NCBI GenBank assembly: GCA_001643675.2
Contig: LSRY02000023.1
Location: 1-64,000, forward strand
Reading direction: 5' to 3'
DNA length: 64,000 nucleotides
Origin: Monocercomonoides exilis
Lineage: Eukaryota > Preaxostyla > Oxymonadida > Polymastigidae
The position numbers were made by a program, and so were the translations under genes. Below are positions 22,671 to 33,675 of this stretch, piece after piece; position 1 is the first letter of the stretch; the number at the start of each line of letters is the position of its first letter. The notes under the pieces are model-generated. The model searched no databases. It was not told the DNA's origin and saw only the letters and a list, made by a program, of their open reading frames with translations.

Positions 22671-25040
22671 TCACATCAATCTCCCTTGTAAGCAAGATAA
22701 ATTTAAAGAATATAAATTATGGATTTTTCCTTTTGCTTTCTTTTTTTCTTTCGTTTTGGTAATTTTACAAAAAGGTACAACCAAATTCGGCCTAATAAGG
22801 ACTTCGGCCATCAAATCTCTTGTCTTCTGAAGAAAAGCATTTGGATCCATTCCTTTTCTTCTCATTTTCTTGGCGGTCTTCCCATTATTCAACACCTCTG
22901 AGTGGCGAGGGAGGAACTCCTCAGCATCTGCAACAGTCTTGTTCACATCAAACACAATGCCAACTCCAGCACTTGGCTGGCTCAGCACCCAGCTTGGAAA
23001 TGATGGCAATGCGCTCTCTTCTTCTTGAATGAAATAGAGCTGCGAAAAAGTTGTGCATGCAGAATCACAGAAATATGGTTCCTTTTCGAACGTGTTATGC
23101 AACAGAGAGTTCATGTGCAGCTGTGGAAATGAAGTATGAAGCGAATGCTGCGATGAAGATATACGTTTTTCGGTTGCACTGCTGTTTGATTCTTTGTGCA
23201 GACGTGGCTCAAATCTCCCCAAATTCTTGTCATTACCTGCTTTTGGAATCTCTCTCAAGCGCTGCTTTTTGATACAAAAAGGCTCACTTAATGATACTGG
23301 AGAATAAAGTTTTGAATGCAATTGAGAAGAATAATCTGTAGAATTCCTATTTGATTCAAACATAGAAGGGAAATGGAGCAACTTTTGGGAAATGTTCTGC
23401 AATGTGTCTGTTTTTGCTGCTTCTCGTAATTCAATGTGATGCATCGGAGTCGATGTTTCATTACACGATCCTTGTGGAGCAATGACCGTTGAGAGATCCA
23501 ACTGGCGCTGTTCTGACTTCAATGAAAGTGCTTGAATTTGAGCTTTTTCATCTCTTTTTCGGCTTTGTCGCGAAGAATGTGGCAAAACAAGGAAAGAGGC
23601 AACTGTACATGCTTTTTTTTCCTTCATGCTCTCTCGTGCAATCTGATTCAAATAATCATCCTTTTCTGTTTCGGTCATTGCATTCAAATCTGATGTTTTT
23701 AGTTTGGTTTTCATCTCCTCCAAAGTTAACGCTCTTCTAACTGATGGATGTGCATCTTTGCTGCAATCTTCATCGGTACATTCATCAGTACCAGCATCGA
23801 TGTCACCAGGTACTTCAAAACGCTCTTTGAACTCAGCTGCATCCCACATCTTTCTCTCTTCTTCGTTGGAGACCCATTCCTTCCTCACCCACTCTCCAAA
23901 CACTCGTTCGAATTGTTTGGCTTCCTTAATTTGTTTTCTGATGATTTCTCTCCTTTTCTTTTGCATGGGCCCATCCAGAAAAGCAGTTTGCTGTATCTTA
24001 TTGACTTTTGTAGTGTCTGTAAAACAATTGGAATAGCTGTGCATCTCAGATGTTTCGTGTGACCGTTTCCATTTCTTGTCTTCCACCATCCAGCGCTCGA
24101 GCATAGATTCTCGTTCTGACTGAATCAGCATTGCCCGAGCTGCCCCGCCAACCTTGCCGATGGAGTCTTGGCAAAAGTGATTCTGTGCCGTTGTGTGCAG
24201 ACGCATATGTACAGCTGCTTCGATCAAGTCCAGTTCTGACGGTCGAGCTGCTGTAGAATTCAATTGAGGATTTTCAGTTTCGTCCAAACAAGACTGTGAA
24301 ACTTCTGCTTTCGTGGACGAATTTGTTGATCCATATGGCGAAAAAGAACAAGACGAAGAAGATAATTTTAACTCAATATTTTGCTTTTCTTTACAATTGG
24401 TTTCAATTTTCCATTTTTTTCTCTCATCATATAATGCATCACTTTCGGTTTGTTGAAAATTGTTAAAATGTGTCTTTTCTTCATCAATTGCACAAATTAA
24501 TTCATTCGCTTTGCATTTGTCAGAAGGCAATACAAAAAAGATTTGATTTCTATCTTCATTATTAATTTTTTTCATTTTATCCAAATGCAAATGATTTTGT
24601 AAGCTCTCGTTCAGATGCATCAATGAAGTGGATGCTTTTGCATTTGATTCACTTGATAATGAAATCATCGAAGAAAATATTTGAGTTGAATTAAGGTCTT
24701 CAATATTGTTATTTCTTTTCTTTGTTTCAGATAAATCAGTTTCGTCAAAACATTCAGGATGGATGTAAGTACTTTGCTCCATTAATGTTTCTTTGAAGGT
24801 CTTCCGATCTTCGGAATGGATATCCAATTGAAAATCGAAATCAGAATTAATTGCACTTGAATTTTTCTTTGAATCAATTGGAGATGATAAACATTGTACA
24901 GCAAATGGAAGCGAAGAGTTGAATGACTGATTGAAATATTGCGTGCTTGACCCGTGAATGTCTGAACGTTCAAAATTTGCGACATCTTGATTGTATTTAA
25001 TATGTGTTCCTGAAGCAACAAAGAGTCCAGTTTCTCTCAT
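22671..25040 (-). CDS. Uncharacterised 789-residue protein
   Basis: Long uninterrupted ORF of 789 codons whose function I do not recognise. The N-terminal ~250 residues are Asn/Ser-rich and low in complexity. Residues about 285-470 look helical and highly charged (KKRREIIRKQIKEAKQFERV, then EEERKMWDAAEFKERFEV). An acidic cluster follows (GTDECTDEDC). The C-terminal ~60 residues are basic (KKMRRKG and TKTKEKKKAKGK), suggesting nucleic-acid or nucleolar association, but that is only inference. There is no signal peptide or membrane span. The ATG at 25040 is the first in frame. The frame stays open for 14 codons upstream to an AG (CAACCAG) preceded by a stop, so a short 5' exon spliced in there is possible. 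The gene is divergent from MAK16, with 327 bases between them. Confidence 0.75.
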   Translation of the reverse strand: MRETGLFVASGTHIKYNQDVANFERSDIHGSSTQYFNQSFNSSLPFAVQCLSSPIDSKKNSSAINSDFDFQLDIHSEDRKTFKETLMEQSTYIHPECFDETDLSETKKRNNNIEDLNSTQIFSSMISLSSESNAKASTSLMHLNESLQNHLHLDKMKKINNEDRNQIFFVLPSDKCKANELICAIDEEKTHFNNFQQTESDALYDERKKWKIETNCKEKQNIELKLSSSSCSFSPYGSTNSSTKAEVSQSCLDETENPQLNSTAARPSELDLIEAAVHMRLHTTAQNHFCQDSIGKVGGAARAMLIQSERESMLERWMVEDKKWKRSHETSEMHSYSNCFTDTTKVNKIQQTAFLDGPMQKKRREIIRKQIKEAKQFERVFGEWVRKEWVSNEEERKMWDAAEFKERFEVPGDIDAGTDECTDEDCSKDAHPSVRRALTLEEMKTKLKTSDLNAMTETEKDDYLNQIARESMKEKKACTVASFLVLPHSSRQSRKRDEKAQIQALSLKSEQRQLDLSTVIAPQGSCNETSTPMHHIELREAAKTDTLQNISQKLLHFPSMFESNRNSTDYSSQLHSKLYSPVSLSEPFCIKKQRLREIPKAGNDKNLGRFEPRLHKESNSSATEKRISSSQHSLHTSFPQLHMNSLLHNTFEKEPYFCDSACTTFSQLYFIQEEESALPSFPSWVLSQPSAGVGIVFDVNKTVADAEEFLPRHSEVLNNGKTAKKMRRKGMDPNAFLQKTRDLMAEVLIRPNLVVPFCKITKTKEKKKAKGKIHNLYSLNLSCLQGRLM

Positions 25041-25367
25041 ATCATCATTTTGCGCATATTCTGCATAATCATTAGATATATTCTGGTTGATTGCGATTAT
25101 TCAATTGTTAAATTTAGTTTGAAAAATAAGAATACAATATATCAAAATCTCTGTTCAACCTTCAAGCGTCAAATCAATAAGTTATACCGTTTGAAAAAAT
25201 GATGTGCTTGATTTTGGCTGCTTATTCATTCTTCACAAAATGTCATCATGAAAAACATAAATAAAAGGGTTTTTAAAAAAATTGTTATGATCTGCATATT
25301 CCACATTTCGGTATTTTTTGCATTTTATTAGCATTTCATCAACTTGTAACTAAATACATAAATTTTA
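25041..25367. promoter_or_regulatory. Divergent intergenic region (orphan gene / MAK16)
   Basis: A 327-base AT-rich region between a minus-strand and a plus-strand gene, presumably holding both promoters. TTCAACCTTCAAGCG and GTTATGATCTGCATATTCC stand out as less AT-rich, but no known element was identified. Confidence 0.4.
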
Positions 25368-26697
25368 ATGTCACTTCAAGCAACAGATGAACTTATATGG
25401 ACATGCATTAAACATGGTTTTTGTTCATCCAGAGCAAAGTTTGGATTGTTTATTATTGTTCATGTTTGAGTTCTTTTTCAGAACAATCACACAAAATTTT
25501 TGCCGGAATCCAATGAACGTTTCCGGTTTATGCAAGCGAAGCTCTTGTCCACTTGCAAATGCATCTTATGCGACAGTTGTTGATAGAAAAGGTTTATTTA
25601 CATATTATTTTGTTTTTGTACAAAACAAAAATTAATTATTTGAAATTTTTTTGTTTAGGAGAGATATACTTAATGATAAAAACAGCTGAAAGAATGCAGT
25701 TTCCTGCAAAACTTTGGGAAAAGATAAAACTTCCAAATAATAAACGAGAAGCCAAACATATCATAAAAGACAGATTGCAATTCTTTTCCACTTTTATGCA
25801 AAGAAGTGTTTTACGTAGATATAGACGTATTCTTCAAATTCATGGGAGAATTCGTCGTCTTCGTCACAGGATAAAGTATGATAGAATTATTTTTTATTTT
25901 TTATAAATATTATTGTTGGATAGGCCTCATGAAGTTGGAATCAAAGTGAATGTTGAACGAAAAATGCGATTGAAGGAAATAAGAGCAGAGCGTGCAGCAG
26001 ATATTGAAGAAACATTGAAGAAAACTCTTTTGAAGCGTTTATCAACTGTTTGATATTATTCTAATTTTAAATTTTGAAATTATTTATTTGTGAATCATTA
26101 CAGTATCAAGAAGAAGGTGTATTTAATTTCCCACAAAAGGCTTTTGAAAAGGCTTTGGAAGAAAAGGGGGCTGAATCGGATGAGATTGATGAAGGGGAAT
26201 CAGATGAAGAAGAAGAGGAAGAGGAAGAGGAAGACATGAGCGAAGAAGAGGCAAGAAGCAAGAAGAGGGGTAAAGCGGTGAAGCCAAGATTGATGTATGA
26301 GATGGAGATGGAGGATGCCCATGCTGCTCCAATGATGCTTTCTCATTCTGCTGCTTCATCTGCATCCTCAAAATCTTCTTCTGTGAAAAGGAAAGGAGCA
26401 GATGATGAAGATGATGAAATGTATGTTGAAGACGAGGATGAAGATGACGATGACGAAGATCTGAGCGATGTTGAGGAAAGTGATGGTTATGAAGAGCTAA
26501 GCGATGAGGATGATCAAGATTTAAGTGGTTTAGATAGTATCGATGATGAAGACGATGAAGACGAAGACAATGATAGCGAAGAAAGAAAAGATCATAAAAA
26601 AGCTCCTAAATTAAGGAAGAGTGACAAAAATCAAAGCACTCCTCGAAAGACCCAGAAAAAGAAACTTCATTCTGGAGATATTGAAGATATTGTTTAA
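25368..26697 (+). CDS. MAK16: MAK16 ribosome-biogenesis protein
   Basis: MAK16 is a nuclear factor needed for 60S ribosomal subunit maturation. Five exons join in frame: 25368-25438, 25482-25591, 25659-25875, 25924-26047 and 26104-26697. The product is 371 residues and the introns are only 43, 67, 48 and 56 bp. The N-terminal Mak16/L28e-like domain is clear. After the starting [11 protein letters not shown] comes [16 protein letters not shown], aligning without gaps with human FCSFKIRTKTQSFCRN. Then come [18 protein letters not shown] (human [18 protein letters not shown]), [19 protein letters not shown], and the basic [20 protein letters not shown]. The block [20 protein letters not shown] matches human [20 protein letters not shown]. 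The tail is long and Asp/Glu-rich with a Lys-rich end, as is usual in the family. The cysteines of the FCRN...LCKRSSCP block are present. It lies 250 bases upstream of the eS26 gene on the same strand. Confidence 0.96.
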
Positions 26698-26947
26698 AAA
26701 ATCAAAAATACAAAAATTCACTTCATCATTTCAATATTTTATTTAAAAAGTATGAATTATGTTGTGTATTTTTATTAATAATTAGAATTGAATTTTGCTT
26801 TTTTATAAAAACTAAAAAAATACTTGAGATTTTATGTATAATGTAATTTCAAGATCAGACTTTTTGTTTGTGGTGATATTTTATATTCATACAGGCAATT
26901 TCAGCATAAATAACTTTTCTAAATTTATATTTTTTCATTTTAACAGC

Positions 26948-27426
26948 ATGCTAGTTAAACGCAGAAACGGAGGCCGCTCAAAACATGGAAGGGGACATAC
27001 ACGCTCAATTCGCTTTGTGAATTGCGAAAGATACTGCCAAAAGGTTTGAAAGTATTATAGCATTGCTTATTTATTTATTTTTTCATAAAATCAGTACAAA
27101 GCTATTGAAAGATTTGTCGTTAGAAATATGGTCTGCTACAATTTTCTTTTTTCACTTGTTTGTTTTCAATTGAATTATTTTCGATGAATGAAATCGGTTG
27201 AAGCAGCTGCACTGAATGACATTAAGGAGGCAACAGCTTATCATAGTTTGAACTTCATTTCTGATTTAGGTTGATATCTTAATAATTTTTCATTTTTTCA
27301 GGCTACACAATCTCAAAGCTTTGCATGAAAATGGAATACTGCGCCTCCTGTGCTGTACATTCACATCAAGTGCGTGTAAGGTCTGATGAAGCTCTTCGCA
27401 ATCGCGACCATCCACATCGTCAATGA
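26948..27426 (+). CDS. RPS26: Ribosomal protein eS26 (RPS26), divergent copy
   Basis: eS26 is a small-subunit protein at the mRNA exit channel. Inferred exons are 26948-27043, 27095-27130, 27197-27245 and 27302-27426, giving 101 residues. MLVKRRNGGRSKHGRGH aligns with human MTKKRRNNGRAKKGRGH; YKAIERFVVRNM, VEAAALNDIKEAT and YCASCAVHSHQVRVRS also match. Several oddities are visible. Human Cys23, the first zinc ligand, is Phe here; Cys26 and the CxxC pair (YCASC) remain. The junction before VEAAAL ends in CG, not AG (27195-27196). The reading frame stops at a TGA (27424-27426) placed directly against a GTATGT donor, so the usual Pro/Gly-rich tail is absent. A Gly/Ala/Pro-rich frame resembling such a tail (PGSSRAQGATGPAS) exists at 27531-27584 but is out of frame behind stops. 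This may be a decaying paralogue, or the region may contain sequence errors. Confidence 0.8.
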
Positions 27427-28438
27427 GTATGTTTCAGATAATTTATGAATTATCTGTTGCAAAATATTTGCTGAACGATTTTGAACTTATTTTTATTTTA
27501 GCCAACTGATAAGTGTGATGAACAAAAAGGCCAGGTTCTTCAAGAGCACAAGGAGCAACTGGACCTGCATCGATGAGAGCATAATCTGTCTCAGCATTTA
27601 GTTTTGTTATATTTACATTCTTATAAATGCACGCTCACTCAAAGTGAAATTCAGCAAAACCCCAGACTATTTCGTTTATTCATTCAAGAAAAATACTTAT
27701 TATAATCCTTTATTCTGAGTTTTCATTTACAAAATAAGGATTATTTCATTTGAAAAGCATAATGAATGTTGCAATTCAAAAATTTACTTTGGCAAATGAT
27801 CAAATAAAGCTGCAAATTTTGTTATAATATTTTGGATAACAACAAATGAACGTTAGTATTATTTTAAATATTTGATACATTCTCTTCAATTGGGTAGAAA
27901 TCAAAACTTTGTAGTTTGTTGTAATTCAAACTTTTTTCAATTCGCTTCACTTTTTTTTCAAAATTGAGCAAGCTTAACGAAAGTCTGAAACTGTTTTAAT
28001 TTTCCGCCTTTTTTTGAATCGATTTTGAGAAGAGATTTATCAATTTGAAGTTGACTTTCAATCAGCGCATTAATTACTTAATTCTAATAGTTTCAATACG
28101 TTCAATTATTAGAAAAGCAAAAGCACATCAGATACAAAACAAATATGAAAACCATGTGATCCTTCCAACAAATGACTTAAAATCGTTTATCACTGAGAAG
28201 TGAAATAGTTTTTCGCTTCAGAAGAATCACTTCGCAAAACGCCCTCAACAGTGAAAAACAGAAACTTTTTTTTTTTTGTTTTTGATGAAAGAGTTTTTGA
28301 AAGTTTTTTTCCATTTGCGAAAATAGTTTTCATGCAAATGGAAAATGAAATTTGATTATAAAAAAGCCAATGTTTAATATTATGTCATCACATGTTTAAC
28401 TTCAAATCGCTAAATCTCTTCACAGAGTTTATATAGTG
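27427..28438. other. Gene-free stretch after eS26
   Basis: It starts with a probable last intron (GTATGT at 27427 to TTTTAG at 27501) and the possible tail remnant at 27531-27584. The rest is AT-rich with no coding signal. Confidence 0.5.
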
Positions 28439-29707
28439 TCACCTTTTTAAAGGGACTTTCACACTTATTAGCACTTTTTTTTGTTTTTAACTGTCAACTT
28501 TCAACAAACGTTGATTGGCTTTCAGCACATCAAAAATCCTTTTAAACCAGTTTTATTCTATTTATTCACTGTTTTCTTTTTTATCTTTGTTTTTTTCACA
28601 TCGAGATATTACGTTTTTTTGTTAAATTTGAATTGGTTTTTCCCTCTCAACCAAACATTTCCAGAAAATGAAAAATACTGTTTTCAAAAGCACAGACATT
28701 TATCTATCTGTTTTAAAATTCTTTTTTTTCACAGACACTTTTTTCTTGTTTTTTTCACATTTCATTTTTTTAACAATATGGGTGATTCTTTTTGAAATCA
28801 TAACTTTTTTCGGTGTGCTGTTTTTTTCAAAGATTACTTGTCACTGGGTAAAGATTTTTCATTTAAGTGCTTAATACATCAGAACTGTTTCAAAAACAAA
28901 TGTTTAGACTCAATTGAAAACGATGGACTTATGAGAAGGCATATTCTCTTTTCTATGTTCATTTGTTAATATTCAAGCGAGTTTTTTCGAACCGAAAATT
29001 TTTAACGGAAAAATATGACATCAAAAATAATCACCCATATGCTAACGAAAAACTGATAATTTCTTTGTAAATATGATGAAACGATAAAAATAAAAATTTG
29101 ATATACAAAACTGACACTTTAATAATGAAGTGTTGAAAAAATTAAACATTTCTTTTTTCTATTTGCCTATTACTGACAAATAACTCCAACTTGAAATTAT
29201 CGATTTTCAAATTTTTGAAACAAAGTTATTATCTTTTCAAATAGAAAAAAGAAATGTTTTATTTTTTCAACACTTCGTTATTAAAGTGTCAGTTTTGTAT
29301 ATCAAATTTTTATTTTTATCGTTTCATCATATTTTCAAAGAAATTATCAGTTTCATGTTTTAATGTTATTTAAAAAAAGAAATGTGAAAAATACAAGAAA
29401 AAAGTGTCTGTGAAAAAAAATTTTTTTTAAAATAGTTAGATTATAGTTTGTGCAATTCAAAACAACTCATCAATTTCTTGTGAGTTACCTAGTTGGCTTG
29501 TAAAAATGTCCTATAAAATTCTGCAAAAAAACTCAATTTCTCGATGTGAAAAAAAAACAAAGATAAAAAAGAAAACAGTGAATAAATAGAATAAAACTGG
29601 TTTAAAAGGATTTTTGATGTGCTGAAAGCCAATCAACGTTTGTTGAAAGTTGACAGTTAAAAATTAAAAAAAGTACTAATAAGTGAAAAAGTTCCATAAA
29701 AAGGTGA
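28439..29707. mobile_element. Large foldback (inverted-repeat) element
   Basis: A 1.27-kb imperfect palindrome. The left end, TCACCTTTTTAAAGGGACTT at 28439, is mirrored by the reverse complement at 29707 (TCACCTTTTTATGGAACTT). The two outer arms match for about 170 bases, including AACTTTCAACAAACGTTG and AAACCAGTTTTATTC. Inner arms also pair: 29070-29165 with 29215-29335, around the shared text CTGACACTTTAATAA, and 28725-28775 with 29375-29425. No transposase ORF is present and no clear target duplication was seen. It is best described as a foldback or MITE-like non-autonomous element; the superfamily is unknown. Confidence 0.8.
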
Positions 29708-30022
29708 TCCCATTAACTTCGATTTGACACTGATAAACAATAATTACTTGAAAATTTGAACATGCTTTTGTAAAAGTTGTGAATGTTGAAAATTAAGATA
29801 AAACCAAACAATGAATATTTCAATAAGTTTATGGAATATTTCATTCAAATTTTTTTAAAAAAAAATAAATATTTGACACATTGGAATGGGGGTATGGCTG
29901 ATTTTTTTTGTTATCATTTTTTCGTTCGATTTTTGATCAAAATTTCAATCTCAAAAGGATTTTCAAAGAAAATCCATTTCCTTTTAAACATTATTATAAA
30001 GTGTGTGTATTTTTCGATATTA
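29708..30022. other. Gene-free spacer between two mobile elements
   Basis: 315 bases, AT-rich, no feature recognised apart from the TA dinucleotide at 30021-30022 that abuts the next element. Confidence 0.5.
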
Positions 30023-30472
30023 CAGTCAAAACCGGATATAATCACATCGGTTTTTGCACAACTTTTTGTGACTATATCCGACTGTGATAAAACACGATGT
30101 TGCTTCACACAGAAAAAAATAAAAATTAATTTTTGAAATAATTAATTTTGAGTCGATTTTTTTATTTTTGGAAATTCTACACAAATACACTTTTTTCACT
30201 TGCTTGAACAATTTTGATCGTAAAAATACATTATTTTGACTTATTTGAGGACATTTTTGAAAAAGCGAAAAATTGTAACTTTTGATCAAAAAATCGATTT
30301 TTCAATGAAAAAATCACACATAATTATAAAAAATGTGATTATATATTTTCAGCCCTGTGATTTTATGCTATGAAAAATGAATGAAAAATAGGCCAAAAAT
30401 GTCGGTACATCGAAAAATGTGACTATAAATGAATGTGATTATATTCGACGTAATTGTATCCTGTTCAGACTG
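30023..30472. mobile_element. Tc1/mariner-pogo-like MITE, 450 bp
   Basis: The ends are imperfect inverted repeats. The left reads CAGTCAAAACCGGATATAAT; the right, reverse-complemented, reads CAGTCTGAACAGGATACAAT. Similarity continues for about 30 bases. The element is flanked on both sides by TA (30021-30022 and 30473-30474), as expected from TA target duplication. CAG-starting termini with TA duplications are typical of the pogo/Tigger branch of Tc1/mariner. Internal motifs such as GTGATTATAT and GTGACTATA recur near both ends and could be subterminal binding sites. There is no coding capacity, so it would be non-autonomous. Confidence 0.75.
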
Positions 30473-30474
30473 TA

Positions 30475-31957
30475 ATGGGAGTTTTTTATTAATGTCAAAT
30501 ATGTCATATCAAAGAATTCAACGTCACTAATTGAAAAACAAACCAGAAGACGAATCCTTTGATTGAACACACTTTCCGAAATGATCATTTCCTTATGTTT
30601 GATTAAAAAAAACAAGTTGATAAGAATAGAACTTTTTATTTTAAATAAATAATTCGTTGAAAATCAAATTTATTTTTTATATTTCACGTTTCAACAATTA
30701 TTCAAAAAGAAAAGTGTTCAAAAGAAATAACAATTTTTGACTTTTCAATAATAATAACTTATTTGTGGGAATTGGGAAACTTCAAACTATTTCATTGAAA
30801 AATTATAAAGACTTTGTGGACTTTTTCTGATCAAAAAATTCAAAGAAAAAGGACTTATTTCTTGAAATAATTGTGATGTTTCCAAATGTTTTGTTGTTAT
30901 TTCATTGATATCTGTTAACGTTATGAAATTTTTATTTATTTTGAAATCCGAGTAAAATTTTGTCAAGTTTTGATGGAAACGATTTTTAAGTGTTTTGTGC
31001 AATTAGATAAAAAAAACGTATTTCCTCCAAATTATCTATTGATCATTATTTTCCACCTGTCCAACCTGCACCATAAATTCACAAATAATCATAAGCATTT
31101 CATTGGTGAACAAGTTTCTTATTAAAATATTTTTTTTGGCTATTTTCATTTTTCCTTTGTGTTATAAAACTTCGTCTTATATGAACATTAACCACAATAA
31201 TGCAGATTTGATAGTTGAAAGTCTTTTGAAATTTTATTTAAAAACTAATTGAAAAAAGAATAATTGCTTTTTCATCACAGGAATGATCAAAAGAGGTTTC
31301 AATTGAATCTCCCATCATTATCATTCAAAAAATATTAGAGGAAAAATGATTGGAAAAAAATGAATAAGATAAAAGTGCTGGTGATGAGATATGATAAACA
31401 ATGCAACTCAAAGAACTCTTATTTCTATTTTCGTTTGGTTATTTACTGACATTAAATAAACAAAAAATCTTAAAAAATCAAAAATAATTTGTTTGCGCCA
31501 AAGATTTAAATACGGTTATGTTCCATCAAAACAATTTGCATATTTCCCCTGAATTTTCAAGTTTTTTTTATCAAAGCTATATTCCGAAGGCAATATATTC
31601 ATTGTTGAAAGAAATTCCTTTAATACAGAATTTAAATGTGCAGCATTGCGTATGTTGATTGATTGCAAAATTGAATACAAAAAACAAGACAACAGAAAGA
31701 GAATACTTGTGAATTACAAATAGAAATGCAAATGATAACTTTTGAGATTAGCCATTACAAAATGAAGACGAAGAAGAATGAATGATTGAGGTAATGATGA
31801 TTGATAAGACACGAATAGCGTGAAACAAGAGAAGAGAAAAAGTTGTTGATTAATAAGATATAAGCGATAATATCAAAATCCATTTATTACGATGCTTTTG
31901 AACGAAAGGAATTAAGTTGAGCTCAAATAATAGATGGAAAGTGCAAATATTCTTGCG

Positions 31958-32005
<48 letters not shown>

Positions 32006-32078
32006 TAATTAATATCTGAGACTCGAAACTCAAAAAAAAAAAAAAGAAAAAAGTTAAAAAAGAAAGTTCTAACAAACT
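30475..32078. other. Gene-free AT-rich stretch with poly-A tract
   Basis: No coding sequence recognised. A poly-A run of about 44 bases lies at 31960-32003, and another A-rich stretch at 32032-32045. Both lie just beyond the 3' end of the minus-strand SF1 copy B and are therefore poly-T on its sense strand. Confidence 0.5.
31960..32003. repeat. Long poly(dA:dT) tract
   Basis: Uninterrupted A run about 76 bases past the stop of SF1 copy B. Same relative position and orientation as the tract beyond the gene ending at 22671. Confidence 0.85.
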
Positions 32079-33675
32079 TTAAAAGCGATCAGGAAGATAT
32101 TTGCTTTTGAGTTGCGGTTCCACAAAAAAATCCGAAAAATTCAGATGAAAGTTCGAATGCTGGTTCATAATTTTCATATTACTCCAAAAACTGAAAACAA
32201 TGTCTTCATATCCTTCTTCTTCTAACTTTTCAAAAATCTTTCTCTTTACCATTTCTCGTTTTTCATTGCCTCTTAATTCGTTTTGCTTTCCACAAAGCCA
32301 GTTCCAAGCATAAACAATTACATATTTGATATCCTCGTATGTCAATTCATTATATCTTTCGTCTATCTTTGTGCTCAACCTTTTCGAAAGAATTGAAAAG
32401 AACTGTAGACGCAAATGAATAGTGGATCTATTCAATGACATTTGCTTCAACGCTTCCAAAACGTAATCAACAGCTCCACATTCCAGCAAATCAGCAACAT
32501 AAATATTTGGACAATCACAGACAATGCAATTCAGGTATCGAACACAGTCTTCATATAACCATCTTTTAATATCTTTCGCTTCTTTGCACAACCTCACAAC
32601 GTATGAAATCAGCTGAAAAGTTTCCTTTTCCCATATTTTTGTTTCACAAAAGTAGATGAAACACATATAGCACCAGCTCACTAACAATTGCGCTTCTTTT
32701 TCTTCTTCTACATATTTTCTTCCTTCGCTTATCCTCCAATTTGCATTTCTTTCCAATTCTTTCATTTCTTTTGTTGCCTCTTTAATAAAATGTAGCTCCT
32801 TCGTAATAACAATATTCAAACTTCTTTTGTATTTTAATCGGCTAATTAAAAAGTTCCAAGCATATTCATAAGCAAGTTGTGTAAGGTTGCGATGCCACTG
32901 ATGATATTTGATTATATTTTCCATCTCCTTAATGCAAAGTTCTTTTTTCTCAGACAGAAAATGCTGACAAATTAAAATAATTAACAACAAAAATGTATAA
33001 ATGTTCATACGTATATTGGTTTAATTGCATTCAAAGCACATAAAGCATGCTCCACCTTTTTTTGTGAGTCCAATCTTTTCCCTTTGTTCAATGCTACTTT
33101 CAAAAAGCAGGGAAGAGCAATTGCAATCAAACAATCTGGTAAATAATGATGACAATTTAAAACGTAACACTCGCAAAGATCATAAATTTTATTTTTATTC
33201 ATTCTTTTTCCTTTCTTCTCTTCGTCAACAATCATCTTCTCAATTCTTTCACTCAAAGAAGAAAAATCAAAATGATTCATATAAAAAGCATTCGATAATT
33301 TGCTTCTTCCAATACGTTTCAACAATAATATGAGGTTATCTAATGATGTTTTCTTTTCTTTAATCAAATTGTCGATTTCAGAGTAGAAATCAACAGGAAA
33401 AAATGCACTTAAATAACTCTTCGTGCTTTCCATTATTTTGTTAAAATCTTCGAATTTTCCTTCGTCCACATCATCCATAAAATTATTTATTTCTTTAATT
33501 TTAATTTTCTGTTCTCCTTCGTTGAAATATTTAAGTTGAGAAATCATTTCTTCAATGAATGTTTTTGAAGTCAGAATAAAACCCAATAAAGGAATTTTTT
33601 AATATAAAATTTAAGCAACGTGAGAAAACCTAATAATTTAACTGACTGAGGAACCAACTTCTTCGGTTCCGTCAT
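32079..33675 (-). CDS. Subtelomeric family SF1 protein, copy B
   Basis: Paralogue of copy A with the same gene structure. Exons on the minus strand are 33675-33630, 33549-33011 and 32948-32079. The introns are 80 and 62 bp (donors GTTTTC and GTATGA, acceptors GAAG and TGAG), again in phases 1 and 0. The product is 484 residues. Homology to copy A runs the full length after exon 1: KIKIKEINNFMDDVDEGKFE against KIKEMNSMMDEMDGEELKSI; PCFLKVALNKG against PCLLKVALNKD; then IIKYHQWHRNLTQLAYEYAW, ITKELHFIKEATKEMKEL and EKLEEEGYEDIVFSF. The exon 1 peptides of A and B are unrelated. The start is the first in-frame ATG. Function unknown; a helical repeat-like scaffold is the most one can infer. It lies in opposite orientation to copy A, 11 kb away. 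Confidence 0.8.
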
